NCBI GenBank assembly: GCA_963575745.1
Contig: CAUYUJ010015272.1
Span: forward strand, 1-64,000
DNA: 64,000 nucleotides
Reading direction: 5' to 3'
Source of the DNA: Prorocentrum cordatum
Lineage: Eukaryota; Sar; Dinophyceae; Prorocentrales; Prorocentraceae
Under the pieces are notes generated by a model. That model was given only the letters and a program-made list of their open reading frames with translations. It ran no database searches and was not told the origin of the DNA. The translations under genes were made by a program, and so were the position numbers. Below are positions 21,237-33,240 of the stretch, one piece after another (position 1 is the stretch's first letter; each line of letters opens with the position of its first letter).

Positions 21237-22350
21237 TGATGGAGGAGGAGGAGGAGCAGGAAGAAGAGGAGGATGAGGAAGAACAGGAGCAGGAGGAGGT
21301 GGAGGACGAGGCGGTGGAGGAAGAGGAGGAGGAGGATGTGAAGGAGGAGGAGGAGGAGGGGGGATGAGGGGGAGGAGGCGGAGGCGGAGGACGAGGACGA
21401 GGAGGAGGAAGAGGAAGAGAAGGAAGAGGAACGGGAGGAACGGAACGGGAGGAACGGGAGGAACGGGAGGAAAGGGATGACAGGGAGGAACGGGAGGAAC
21501 GGGTGGAATAGGACACTCGGGACGAACGGGAGAAACGGGAAGAACTGGAGGAACGGCAAGAACAGGAGGAACGGGAGGAACAGGAGGAACGGGAGGAAAA
21601 GGAGGAACGGGAGGAGGATCGGGAGGCACGGGAGGAACGGGAAGCACGGGAGGAACGGGAAGAACGGGAGGAACGGGAGGAACGTGAGGAACGGGAGGAG
21701 CATGAGGAACGGGGGAGGAACAGGAGGAACGGGAGGATGATCGGGAGGCGCGGGAGGAACGGGAGGCACGGGAGGAGGAGGAGGAGGAGGAGGAGGAGGA
21801 GGAGGAGGAGGAGGAGGAGGAGGAGGAGGAGGAGGAGGAGAGGAGGGGAGGGGAGGAGGAGGAGGGGAGGAGGAGGAGGAGGAGGAGGGAGGAGGAGGAG
21901 GGAGGAGGGAGAGGAGGGAGGAGGAGGAGGAGGAGGAGGAGGAGGAGGAGGGGGAGGAGGAGGAGAGGAGGAGGAGGAGGAGGAGGAGGAGGAGGAGGAG
22001 GAGGAGGAGGGAGGAGGAGGGGAGGAGGAGGAGGAGAGGAGGAGGAGGGGAAGGACGGGAGGAGGAGGACGGAGGAGGAGGAGGAGGAGGAGGAGAGGGA
22101 GGGGAGGAGGAGGAGGACGGGAGGAGGGAGGAGGAGGACGGGAGGAGCGGGAGGGGGAGGAGGAGGGAGGAGGAGGAGTAGGAGGATGAGTAGGAGGAAA
22201 ATGATTAGGAGCAGGAGTAGGAGGAGGAGGATGAGGGGGAAGGGGTAGGAGGAGGAGGAGGAGGAGGATGAGGAGGACACACGGGACGAGGAGGGGGACA
22301 AGGGTGAGGAAATGGAAAGGCAGGATGGCGAGGAGGAGGAGGAGGACGAC
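21237..22350. repeat. (GGA)n and GGGAGGAAC microsatellite/minisatellite
   Basis: GGA triplets surround a 9-bp GGGAGGAAC array (about 21430-21770). Frames translate to Gly/Asn/Arg or Pro/Val/Ser repeats and are not genes. Confidence 0.96.
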
Positions 22351-23110
<760 letters not shown>

Positions 23111-23575
23111 AGCACTTCAAACAATTATTACTATTAATACTACTACTGCTACTACTGCTGCGACTTCCTTCCCATTTTACTTATGTTTTTTTCTTATGCT
23201 CCTGCTATACTACGACTACTCCTACTACGAATGCGTATCGTAATAGCACTGATACGTTTTTATATTATTGTTCATACTATGAAGACACATCGCACACATC
23301 GTAATTCTAATACCAAGAAGAATACCGGGACCAATACGACTACTATTAATACTACATAATAGTAGTAATCGCACTGCGTGTAATAATGCTTATTGTACTA
23401 GTAGTCATGACAAAACAGACGAATGCTAGTACTACTGACATGGATCGTGCTTACACTGTTGATATGGATCACACTAAGAATATTACTATTCATACTACCA
23501 ATACTAATACTACCACTACCAATACAAATATTAGTCATACTACTAACCCTGACAAAAACCGATTAATGGATCAAT
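23111..23575. repeat. degenerate ACT/ATT/AAT triplet sequence
   Basis: A decayed continuation of the triplet arrays with T- and A-rich interruptions. No gene. Confidence 0.7.
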
Positions 23576-23579
23576 AGAA

Positions 23580-24440
23580 AAATAATACTATGGATCTTGA
23601 TATCGATTGTGATATCGTTTTTGCGATCGATAGTGGAATCGATATAAAGGTCGATTGTAAGGTCGATCGTGAGACCGAGAGCGAAATCGATTCCATGAGA
23701 TCGATAGTGAGATCGATCGCGAGACCGCTGATGAGATCGCTTGTGAGATCGATCGTGAGATCGATTGTGAGATCGATGGTGAGATTGATAGAGAAGTGGG
23801 AAATGAGATCGATGGTGAGACCGATCGATAGGAAGATCGACCAGGAACCCAAGAACCCAGGAACCCGGGAACCTCGCCGCCCTCCGAAATCGGCCCGGAA
23901 CCCAGAACCGGGAACCCGGGAACCCAGAACCGGGAATCCGGGAACCCAGCCAGCAACCAAAATCGGCGGGAATTTTCGCCAAATCTTTCAACATGCGCGA
24001 GGACCCAAATCGGTGGATGATTGGAAAATTTGTCATACGGACCTTGAGATCGATTGTGAGATCGATAATGAGATTGATAGTGGAATCGATAGAGGACGAT
24101 TGTAAGGTCGATCGTGAGACCAAGAGTGACATCGATTCAATGATATCGATAAAGGGGGATCGACCGCGAGATCGCTTGTGCGATCTCTAGCGAGATCGCT
24201 TGCGAGATTGATTGTGAGATCGATTGTGGGATCGATGGTGATACCGATAGAGAGGTGGGAAATGAGATCGATGCTGAGACCGATCGATAAATTATCGACC
24301 ATGGACCCGGGAACCTGGGAACCTCGCCGCCCACCGAGCTCGGCCCGGAACCAGGAACCCGGGAACCCAGAACCGGGAACCCGGGAACCCAGCGTGCGAC
24401 CAAAACGTTTTCGCCAAATCTTTCGACCTCCGCTAGGGCC
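23580..24440. repeat. two copies of a GATCGAT / GGGAACCC composite repeat
   Basis: Each copy has a 5' array of GAGATCGATNGT units, then CCGATCGATA, then a GAACCCGGGAACC array including CTCGCCGCCC, then TTTTCGCCAAATCTTTC. Copy 1 is about 23580-23990 and copy 2 about 24030-24440, a near-tandem duplication of about 430 bp. The Ile/Asp/Arg frames are repeat artefacts. Confidence 0.88.
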
Positions 24441-24611
24441 CCTCCAGTGCAAGCACTGATTGGGGAACTGTTAAGAACACTAGAGGATAATACTGCGACT
24501 ACTAGGAAGAACTCTAATACGATTACCATGAGTAATACTACAATGAGAACGAACACGAACACTAATATTCATAAGGATAAGAAGAATGGTAATACTAATG
24601 CTGCTACGAAA

Positions 24612-25190
24612 AAGAAGAGGAGGATGATGAGGAGCAGGAGGAGGGGGAGGAGGAGGAGGAGAGGGAGGAGGAAGAGGAAGAGGCAGAAGAGGAGGAGGAG
24701 GAGGAGGAGGAGGAGGAGGAAGAGGAGGAGGAGGATGAGGAGGAGGAGGAGGAGGGAGAGAAGGAGGAGGAGGAGGATGAGGAGGAGGAGGAGGAGGAGG
24801 AGCAGGAGGAGGAGGAGGAGAGGAGAAGAGCGCGACGATAAGGAGAGGGAGGAGCTGGAGGAGGAACGCCAGAAGGGGGTCCCTCGAAGTATGATGAGAG
24901 CCTTTAGGGGCGTTTCGGGAACCATTCTGGATTGTTGGACTTATATTTGGGCGCTTGCGGGGGAGGAGGAGTTGGTGGATGATGAGGAGGAGGAGGAAGA
25001 CGACGAGGAGGAGGACGACGAGGACGAGGACGAGGAGGTTCACGAGGAGGGAGGAGGAGGGAGGAGGAGGAGGAGGAGGAGGAGGAGGGAGGAGGGAAGA
25101 GGAGGAGGAGGGAGGAGGAGGAGGGAGGAGGAGGAGGAGGAGGAGGAGGAGGAGGAGGAGGAGGAGGAGGAGGAGGAAAACGGAAAGAAA
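24612..25190. repeat. (GGA)n microsatellite with one unique island
   Basis: GGA-rich, with a unique interval (about 24830-24960) before GGA resumes. Confidence 0.95.
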
Positions 25191-25880
25191 GTGGTTTCTC
25201 GAACGATTTTGGGAGCTTGAGAGGGGCGTTTTTGGAGCCATCTGGGTTGTGTGGAGGCGAGGGCCTCGTAGGGGCCTTTGGGGGGGGGGCTCTTGGGAGC
25301 TTTTTGCAGCCCTCTCGGGGCTCCCTGGGGGCCTTTTGCAGCCTCTTGTGGTTTCTTGGGGCAACCTGGGGGCGTCTTAAAGGGGGAAGGTTTGAAATGT
25401 TCGTTCGGGTTCCCCCTCTGGGCCCCCTCTTGGGGCCGTCCTGGGGTCCTCTTGGGCAGTCTTGGGGGCTTCTTTTGCCGCCTCGGTGCCCTCGTGGGCC
25501 GTCTTGGAGCCCTCTTCGGAACCTCTGGGATCGCTTTGGAAGTGGTGGAAGCCCAAGAGGCGAACCTTCTAAACATATACGTCATCCTTGGGGAATGGGG
25601 CGAGTTTTGCTTCCTGGGGCCCTCGAGGGGCGCCTCTTGGAAACCTCGTGGGGCGTCTTGAAGGCATCTTGGACCGTCTGGAGGCCATCCTGGGCGTTTT
25701 GGAGTGATCTTTCGGCGACTCGGGACTCTCTTGGAGGCCTTAGGGGCTGCCTTGGAGCTCCCTCCACAGGGGGCCTAGGGAGGGCTGGACCCCCCTTGGG
25801 GCGCCCATCCTGGGGTCGCCAGGGGCCTGGGGGTGGGGGGGGGTCGAATTGCTGGTTTGGGGCCCTGGGGTGAGGGGGAC
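25191..25880 (+). repeat. degenerate CTTGGGGCCTCTTGG repeat
   Basis: Imperfect repetition of TCTTGGGAGCC and CCTCTTGGGG at about 10-15-bp spacing. The Gly/Trp/Leu-rich translations (for example LGAFGGG) are artefacts. The same pattern occurs at 61370-61900 and 62291-62935, and reversed at 59400-59835. Confidence 0.8.
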
Positions 25881-25904
25881 TATGTGGGGGGAACTATTTC
25901 ACAC

Positions 25905-26180
25905 GCCTAGGGACCCACAAGGTTCGGCGGATGACGGGAAGCGCCTCTGGCGTGGACCGTTTTTTGCGAATGTATTTTCGTATTCCTTTCCTACTGGCTC
26001 CGGGCCGCACTTGGAAGTTCGCTGGCTGATGACGGGAAGCGTCTTCGAGGTACGAGAAGCGAGCTGGACGCTATGGATGAAGATCTGTACGCAGTTATCG
26101 AAGATCCCCGCGCGCGCCACGAAACATGGAGTGGTGGATCGCACGGGGATGATCGCTGGCGGATGTCGGGAAGCGTATTC
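25905..26180 (+). repeat. GATGACGGGAAGCG repeat, upstream flank of LINE A
   Basis: GGATGACGGGAAGCG-like strings occur near 25928, 26027 and 26158. The stretch TTCGAGGTACGAGAAGCG to GGGGATGATCGCTGGCGG (about 26044-26165) matches 31420-31543 downstream of LINE A in the same orientation. Confidence 0.7.
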
Positions 26181-26502
26181 GAAAGGCCCTGGCTCGAGCG
26201 ATTGTGGCGTTTTTCTCGTGTCAGCGGGGTCGCAAACCCCCTGGCAGCATGATTCCCAGTCGATGGCGAGACATGTTTCGTTTCTCCTTCTTCTGTGTGC
26301 CATCAAAAGCCGAAGTTACTTACGCTGGAGGGCCGAGCGTTCGGTGACGGCACGATCACCGTGGAGCTCCATGCTATCATATGATGTCGAGGATCGGATC
26401 GAGCCAGTGCACAGCACAAGGAGCTATCACTGCGCCTGCCGAACCATACTCGCCAGAGGGCGAGTGTGGTTCAAGGGAGCCCTGTAAGAAGGCCAGGACG
26501 CA

Positions 26503-27409
26503 GTGGCGAAGCTATGCCGATTGGCGGCGCAGAACGGCGTGGTGCTCCCACCTTCACTTCTCCCACCGACCCATTGTATCCCGCGCCGCGGCTACGTCAA
26601 TATGCGGGCGTACAATGCCGAGACAATGCTCATGCCTGGCCGCTTGGACGAAGTTCTTCGACATGCGGCGGCTGCCCGCGTCGACGTTCTTGCCCCGCAG
26701 GGCGCCATGCTCCCATCGAACACCAGTGGGAGAGCCCCGACTACACCATCGCGCCTTCCCCACGCTCTGCTCGCCACTTGAAGGGTGGGGTTGCCATTGC
26801 TATATCCAAGCGAATTGCTTCACGGGAGCAGATTACAGTTACACGCTGGTGGCAACTGGGGAGGCTAGTGGGCATTCGGGTCCAACGCAAGCCCCACATC
26901 GACTTCTACGCCCTCTGTGGATACGCCCCAGCTGACAAGCCCCAAGCCCGGCCCAGCACAGCAACCGCCCACGCGGCATGCCGACGCGACAAGGACGAGT
27001 TCTTTGACAATTTGAATCGTGCGCTGTGCTGTATCCCCGCTCGCTGTGCCATATTACTGGCCCTGGATGGCAACGGTGGCATGGCGCCGCCACTACCTGA
27101 AGTAGGACGTGCCAGTTCACGGCGACGGCATCGACCGCAGTGGACCGACAACGTGCGACGCCTTGATGACATCCTCTCCCAGTACAGTATGCGTGCCCTT
27201 AACACCTTCGGCCCAGCAGCAGGACGCAGTACCGCGCTGAGGAACCCTGGCGGTCTGGGTGAGACGCGGATCAACTACATCGTCGCGTCGCGCAGTACGG
27301 GCTCCCAGGATTCCGCGCGGGTCATTCGTGGGGCCCCGCTGGCCTCGGGCCCCTTCGAGAGATCATATGATAGTCGAGTCCTCTGTCCGAGCGGGTCGAC
27401 ACTTTACTA
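26503..27409 (+). pseudogene. LINE A endonuclease (APE/EEP) domain
   Basis: Begins RAYNAETMLMPGRLDEVLRH then ARVDVLAPQGAML, the N-terminal pattern of exonuclease-endonuclease-phosphatase LINE nucleases that nick target DNA. One shift near 26760 leads to HLKGGVAIAISKRIA, YALCGYAPADKP, ILLALDGNGG (about 27050-27075, the GDxN position) and GETRINYIVASRS, where RIDYI is expected. The end should be an SDH motif but reads RSYDSRVL. With RID changed to RIN and SDH lost, nicking activity is unlikely. Confidence 0.82.
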
Positions 27410-28484
27410 AGCGACCTCCCAGGACACCGACGCCAACGCGGCACCGTCAGCATCTCCTGAGTTCTCTCCAGGCATGGCAGCGCTGGTCTACCGCCGAGGC
27501 GGAGTGCCCAGGCAGTGGAGGCCCACTGACCACCGCTATCAGCGACGCGCTGCGCTTCCAGGACCGCGCGAGCCACGCCGTTGCCTCCGTGGACCAGGCC
27601 CTTGCGCGGACCTCCCTTACCAACCATTACGTCTTCTTGGAGCTGGCGGTGGCCTCGGCTGCGAGCGACTTCCTCGCGCCCAATCAGGGGCGCCAGTTCT
27701 TTGCCTTCTCTGCCGACGCGGTCCGACTGATCAAGCAGAAGCAGGAGGCCATCAGGTGGGCCACTGGCTCGCCGACCAACGAGTTCTTGCCGGTGTGCTT
27801 CTGGGGGCGCAGACCGGAGCCCGACTCCTCTCGCTCGCCGCTAAACGAGCTGCGCGCGCTGAACGACGCCAGGCAGTCGCCGACCTTGCAGGCGAGGCTA
27901 CCACTGCGGCTCGCCAGAGCGACCCCAGGAAGTGCTACAATATCATCAATCGGATAGCCCCCGAGCCGACGCCAGCTTCAGTTACCGCGGTGGGGCCCGA
28001 CGGACTGCCCTGCATGGGCGCGATCACGGGGCAGGTGGGCACGCCCCGCGGCAGCGGGGGGGCCGCCACCGCGCCCCCCCCCCCCCCTCCCCCCGGGGCG
28101 CCGAGGCGCGCGGCGGAGTGCCGGCTGCTGCACAGGCTCGCAAGCAGGCGCTGCTGCACATCGTCAAATGCACCGAGATCCCCCATCAACGAACGCCCAC
28201 CACCTGCAGCACCACCTCCGACGACTGCGGAAGCCCAGCCACTCCAGCACCTGCTCCACTGCACCACGAGCGACGCCAAGCACATGATGGACCTCGTGCC
28301 CAACCGCAAGGCCGCCCCGCCTATCGACACTACGCCAGACGGGCATCCACGCCCGCGTGGTGTGGTGGCTGAGCTCCGGAAGATGGCGGGTTCGACAGTT
28401 ACTACTGCGGTGCAGTTGCTGATCCAGGGTATTGCCGACTGCGCTCAGATCCCCGCGCAGTTCAAAGATGGCGTCGCGGCATAG
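27410..28484 (+). pseudogene. LINE A linker and pre-RT region
   Basis: Protein-like in overlapping frames: ALRFQDRASHAVASVDQALA, LELAVASAASDFLAPNQGRQ, AVRLIKQKQEAIRWATGSP, then DLVPNRKAAPP and VVAELRKMAGSTVTTAVQLL, IADCAQIPAQFKDG. The last segment is the usual lead-in to a LINE RT. It stops at TAG 28482-28484, directly before LRKPNGDGTDARDHCRTLNI. A C8-10/GGGG low-complexity patch at about 28070-28100 has probably slipped and caused a shift. Confidence 0.7.
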
Positions 28485-28486
28485 CT

Positions 28487-29343
28487 GCGCAAGCCCAACG
28501 GCGATGGCACCGACGCCCGCGATCACTGCAGGACGCTCAACATCCTCGACCACCTCGGCAAGGGTGTCTCCAAGTTCATGGCCCGACAATTCATCGGACA
28601 GGCAACCGCCAAACTCGAGCCCGCCCAGTTCGGGGCCACGGCGAAGCGTGCCACTCGAGGTGCCATAGCGATGATAGGCGACATACTTCGCCGCTTTCGG
28701 GCGGGGCCAGACACTCCAAGTCGGGTAAAATTATGGTGGGCGTCTTGGTTGACCTGGAGAAAGCCTTCGACCTTCTGCCCAGGGATGCCATCTGTTCCGA
28801 TGTCCACCGCCTGGTCGAGTCCGCTGGGTTCACCCTCCTGTGCTCCGAATGGCACAACGGCGCCTTCAACTTGTTCAAGGGCCCGAAATCAAGCCGAGCG
28901 GTGGCGAAGCTAGCTGTCGAACTGGGGGTCCGACAGAGTTCGGTCGAAGGGCCGCTCCTGTTCATCGTGGCGTACAATATCGTGCTCACAGAGCGTCGCG
29001 TTGCCAGGGGGGAGCGCGCCATCCCGCCGATCATTGCCGCCCTGGACGTCGAGGGCGTCGCCGCGTGTCTCGATGTATCCCGCGTGCGCTTTGTTGACGA
29101 CCTAATCGCGCTTGCTGTCTTCGAGGGTTGGGCGGGGGTCACCGATTTTATGGCCGTCGTCGCGTCAGTGCTGCGGGCCAAGGACTATCGCATGAATGCG
29201 CCCAAGACGGAGGCCATCGCAGTGGCTACCGGCCGCGGCCCCCGACGCCATATAAAAGATATCGCTGCGCGTTCGGCGTGGGCGATGCGTGACGGGCGCC
29301 GTCTCCGCCCTCGGGGTGCAGTGCAATACTTGGGACTTCAGAT
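28487..29343 (+). pseudogene. LINE A reverse transcriptase domain
   Basis: After the stop the RT reads LRKPNGDGTD, GATAKRATRGAIAMIGDIL, then shifts near 28733 to MVGVLVDLEKAFDLLPRD (motif A, with its catalytic Asp), VRQSSVEGPLLFIVAYN (motif B region) and RVRFVDDLIALAVF (motif C). FVDD falls at about 29090-29101. Both metal-binding Asp positions of motif C survive, and the 208-codon frame from 28733 is uninterrupted, so this is the least damaged enzyme domain in the window. The frame ends at a stop 29354-29356, just past MLG-like YLGLQIL. Confidence 0.88.
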
Positions 29344-29560
29344 TTTAGCCGCTTGACGGAGTGGCGCGACGGCGGAGGCCCGCGTCCGCAAGGCGAACGT
29401 TGCGCGCTCGCCTTGCCCCCTTCGTCCCTGTTCAGCTCCGCGCGCGACTGTGGCTCTCATTGGCGCGCGCGATCGCCCTGTGCGGTCTAGAGGTATGCAC
29501 CCTGAGCGATGGGGCCCTGGCCCATCTGAAAACGGTGGCAAGCTACAAAGCTCCGCAGTG

Positions 29561-30640
29561 CGGCGAAGCATCCAGCCCACATGACAGCGACTACGAACGA
29601 GGAGGTTCGCCCGCGGCTCAAGGTGCGCACTATCCAGTCTGACTTGCGCTACCGGCGACTCTTGTGGTGGAGGGGAATGCCCTGGCCCATCTACGAGCCT
29701 GCGGCTGCCCCCCATGATGAACCGATTGCGGTGGGAACGCGCTTGTGGGCACCTTATCCTTTGAACGGGCGGGCGGAACAACCGACCGCCACTGGCAACT
29801 GCTTGCTGATCTGGCGTGCCTGTGCGCTGCTTTTCCGCCAGAAATGCAGTGGCAGCCTGCTCCCCATGGGTTCGTTGTCCCCCGAGCTCTTCAGATGGTT
29901 CCTAGAGCTCCCTAAGGTGCGCCTCGCTATGGTCCGCAGTTTCAGTTCGACGGTTGGGGATCGACGTAAACGCAATCGCGCAGCGGTCCTTGGAGGGCCC
30001 GCGGGCGGAGGAGGTGGCGGAGAAGCGGGGGGCCATGATGAGGGAGGTCCTGATGAGGTTCACCATCGCTGCCACATCTGCAACCTTGAGTTTCAGAACA
30101 GCCGCGCTCTCAACATCCACCAAGGCCGCCAACGCCATGAACATGCGACGGTGGGGCGCCGACGCAGACCCCCTCGTTCCAGTGCGCCAAATGCGGGGCC
30201 CAGTTCACAACAATGGGCTCCCTCAAGAAACGCGTTCGGGGTCGTTGCCGTGCTGCCGTTGCCGTTGATGCTCGAGCCGTTTCGGGGGGGCCACCGCGAC
30301 CCCCGCCGCCGCCTCCACCACCTGGCTTGTCTCCCGATGTTCAAGGAGGCGTCCGAGGGGGCCCGGGCCAAGCCCGCCGAACGCCAGAGGGCCGAGGGCG
30401 AGGGGGCGAACGGCAGCGGGGGCGCCAGCTTCCATGTCCAGCACGGAGCGGGCGCTGCTGCAGGAGACGGCCAAACTTGTTCTCCAACGCGAGGACAGCC
30501 GCCGCGCCGCCCGCCGCGACAGCGCCGTGGTCCTCGAGCTCGACAGCAAGGACAAACTGAAGCTGAGCCTGGACCGAGCGATGCGCTCCTGCGACGCCGA
30601 GGGCACGGCGGCAAAGGTGGCGGCCGCGGATAAGGACGAG
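29561..30640 (+). pseudogene. LINE A post-RT region with C2H2-type zinc fingers
   Basis: TTNEEVRPRLKVRTIQSDLR then YRRLLWWRGM is the recurrent post-RT segment of these LINEs. A finger follows at about 30067-30140: HRCHICNLEFQNSRALNIHQ, then GRQRH, giving CxxC with two His. In a second frame CAKCGAQFTTMGSLKKRV ends in RGRC (about 30183-30245), a second finger whose ligands drift to C2HC. Such fingers probably bind RNA or target DNA. The rest is Arg/Ala/Gly-rich; one frameshift separates the two fingers. Confidence 0.75.
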
Positions 30641-31083
30641 GTGCACAAAGGGCATCCCCAGGGCAAGCGCCCCGACGCCCTGTTCCGCGCGGTTCTGCGC
30701 TACCTACAACTGCCCCGTCGCGAGCAACGAGCTGCCCTGTCGGAGGACATGACCGAGAGCGACCGACAGCAGGTCCGCCTGGCCTCGAATGCGGCAGTGG
30801 CAGCTGGCGAGAAGGCTCCTCAGAAACACTCGTTCCAGGTGACGCGCCGCTTCGTCGTGGAGTGTCAGGACAGCGAGAAGTAGGGCGAGGTTTGCTGGAT
30901 CGGTGCGGCCGGCCGCCACCGCGAGCTGATCGAATCCATTCGCGCCCTCCGCCATGCGTCGAAGTGGCAGCGGGTGACGGGCGCGCAGATCGACGACGAC
31001 CATGCCCCGCGCTCCAAGGCCGCCAAAAAGGTCGAGGCGCTAGCGTTCAAGCCCAAGTCCAAGGCAAAGGGAAAGAAACAGTG
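30434..31083 (+). pseudogene. LINE A C-terminal charged region
   Basis: Frame 30434-30883 reads TERALLQETAKLVLQREDSR, SLDRAMRSCDAEGTAAKV, RPDALFRAVLRYLQLPRREQ, VTRRFVVECQDSEK and a TAG. After the stop the same frame continues GEVCWIGAAGRHRELIESI and RALRHASKWQRVTGAQIDDD, ending with a Lys-rich KPKSKAKGKKQ and stop at 31081-31083. Continuity across the TAG shows the original ORF2 end. Helical and charged; role unknown. Confidence 0.7.
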
Positions 31084-31414
31084 AACTTGAAACGGATGTT
31101 GGGCATTCTTCCTCGGCGAAGCCTCTCGATTCGTTTCGCTTGCCAGCCAGTCTCTACTTCCGATCGGCTGCTATGTGTAGTTGTCTTTCCCCGGCTGGTC
31201 GGGATCACCGCGGCTAGATTTTGTGCCGATAGTTCGTTGCCACCAGTCGCGCGGCTAGGGGGTCGCTGACTGTCGGGCGACGGGTCCATCAGGGGATGGG
31301 CGCCTCGCGCGATGTCTCCGTGTACGCATGCGTGCGCAGTCCTCTCTTCGGTAGGCGCTGTGGGAGCTCGCGAGACCTCTTGGTTGGGGTTGTTAGAGTT
31401 TTTTATATAAAATA
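31084..31414 (+). other. probable 3' untranslated region of LINE A
   Basis: Non-coding, T/G-rich sequence after the ORF2 stop, ending near TTTTTTATATAAAATATG (about 31399-31416) and followed by a dispersed repeat. No poly(A) or clear short-tail array is visible, so the element boundary is uncertain. Confidence 0.5.
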
Positions 31415-31545
31415 TGAACAAGTTTTCGAGGTGCGAGAAGCGATCTGGAAGTTGTGGCTGAAGCTGCATCCGTGAGAAATTATGGAAGATGAGCGCGAGC
31501 GGCGAATCATGGGATGGCGGGCCGTGCGGGGATGATCGTTGGCGG
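31415..31545 (+). repeat. downstream flank repeat of LINE A
   Basis: TTCGAGGTGCGAGAAGCGAT to GGGGATGATCGTTGGCGG aligns with 26044-26165 at roughly 70% by eye, in the same orientation. Confidence 0.7.
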
Positions 31546-31555
31546 AATTGTCTAG

Positions 31556-33240
31556 CACTTCGCCTGAGGCATCCTCACTAAACGGAGATGTGTGTAACAT
31601 CGTCTTTCGCACAAAAAGTGATTCGTTCGAGACATCCTCCAACACATGAGGGCGCTGATTTTCGATGTGCGTAACAAATGAGCGTCTCGCCTGAGACATC
31701 CCCGACCCAATAAAATGTCGACAGGGATGTTTTAGTATCTTTTATGTTGAAGCGACGTTTTCGCTCAGTAAGGACTTTTGCGGGCCCCGGAAACGGCAGG
31801 GCCGTTTTTTTTCACCGTTTCCGACACAATGTCCCTTGAAAGTGGAAACGGCAAAAACGGCGCCAGGATTGGAGCTGTAGCCGGAATCGGTTAAAAAAGG
31901 GCGACGGAACCGGTAAAAAAAACGGCGTCGGAACCGGCAAACAACGGCAAAACGGAACCGGTAAAAAAACGGCGTTGTCGTTTCCAGGGCCCGCTAAGGT
32001 AGGGGCATCCTCCGAAAATGAGCAGAAGCCCGGCAGACCAACGCGACCAGCACGGCAGACGAGGCCCCATTCCTTCGTTGCGGACATCCCCCGAGAAGCG
32101 ATATGTTCTCACGTTTCTGAAGTGTTTCACGATGATGAAGCGAGGGCCCCCAAAGGACACCAATATGGCTCCAAGAGCGCCCTGAAGACTGCCGAAACTG
32201 GCGATTTCGCCAGGGGCATCCTTAATACACATGTCAACTACGATCACATATGTTTAACACATGTGGGTATAACGTCGTACTGGAATAGCTTTCGCAAATT
32301 CGTCAAGACGGCCCACGCCAGCCAGCACATTGAGATCTCGCTAGGGACATCCTCAATAATCATGTGTGTGTGTTCAACATCGCATCGTATTGTTTTTTGG
32401 GGGCATCCAGGCGGCCCCAAAGAGCTTCAAACGATTTCCAAAATGACCCAAAGAGTGCCCTCAAGACGACCGAGAATGACGATTTCGCTTGGGACGTCCT
32501 CACCAAACTGAGAGTTTACCAGCATCGGCGTTTGCAAAAACAAGCGTTTCGCCTGAGACATCATCCCCGTCAGGAAGTTGCGAATTTTCCATTTTTTGAA
32601 AATAGCGTTTCGCCGGTGACATCCTCGCAGAAAAAAAAACATGTTGGCAGGGGTGGTTGATAATTTCTTATGTTGAAAACGGCACTTTCGCTCGAGACAT
32701 TCTCAGAACATGGGGAGGAGCACGGCAGACCAATTCAGTTGCATGTTCGAAGTCATTTCTAAAAGAGGCCATTTCGCGATGGACATCCTCACAAAACTGG
32801 CATGCTCCCAACATCGCTTTGAGATCGTTACCGCAGTGGTTCAAGACTAACAAATAAGAAGCTAAACAGGACCCCAAGATGGCTCCAATATCGCCTTGAA
32901 GACTGCCGAAAATAACGATTTCGCTAGGGACATCGTCAAACAAATGAGAACTCGGCAAACCAAACGAACACGGCAGAGCACACATAAACACGAAGCATAC
33001 CATGTTCTCAACATCGTTATGGTATCGTTGTTGAAATGCTGCGATATGATATAAAAAGAGCTCCCAAAGGACCCCAAGATAACTCCAAGAGCGCCCTCAA
33101 GGTTTGCCGAAAATGGCGATGTCGCTAGGGACATCCTCAAACACATGAGAACTCGGCAAACCAAACGAACACGGCATAACACAAAAGCGTGGCATAATCT
33201 GTTCTCAACATCGTTATGATATCGTTGTGCGCAGCAGTGA
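31556..33240 (+). repeat. degenerate ~190-bp satellite carrying the TTTCGC-GACATCCTCA motif
   Basis: Units contain CCCAAGATGGCTCCAA, GCGCCCTGAAGACTGCCGAA, ATGGCGATTTCGCTAGGG, ACATCCTCAAACACATGAGA, ACTCGGCAAACCAAACGAA and CATCGTTATGATATCGTTG. The clearest two lie at about 32880-33070 and 33071-33235; older ones are at 32145 and 32400. The motif occurs a dozen times. A related block lies at 51980-52680. No gene. Confidence 0.82.
31770..31995. repeat. AAACGGCGTCGGAACCGG minisatellite patch
   Basis: Repeated AAACGGC, GGAACCGGTAAAAAA and CGGCGTCG strings with A-runs, ending TCGTTTCCAGGGCCCGC, an inverted echo of GGGCCCCGGAAACGG at 31775. Embedded in the satellite region. Confidence 0.75.

Larger units (their letters stand above)
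26440..31083 (+). mobile_element. LINE A: APE-type non-LTR retrotransposon, frame-broken
   Basis: In order: endonuclease (26503-27409), linker (27410-28484), reverse transcriptase (28487-29343), post-RT domain with zinc fingers (29561-30240), and a charged C-terminal region ending at a stop (31081-31083). All pieces share the plus strand and the order expected of a LINE ORF2. At least five frameshifts and two stops make it non-coding as it stands. No spliced-leader relic or ORF1 was found upstream. Related dispersed repeats lie on both sides (26044-26165 and 31420-31543). Confidence 0.85.

Noticed and set aside
24480-25364. Minus-strand 294-codon frame starting with Pro/Arg-rich sequence
   Set aside because: Made of the CTTGGG degenerate repeat and GGA tract read backwards.
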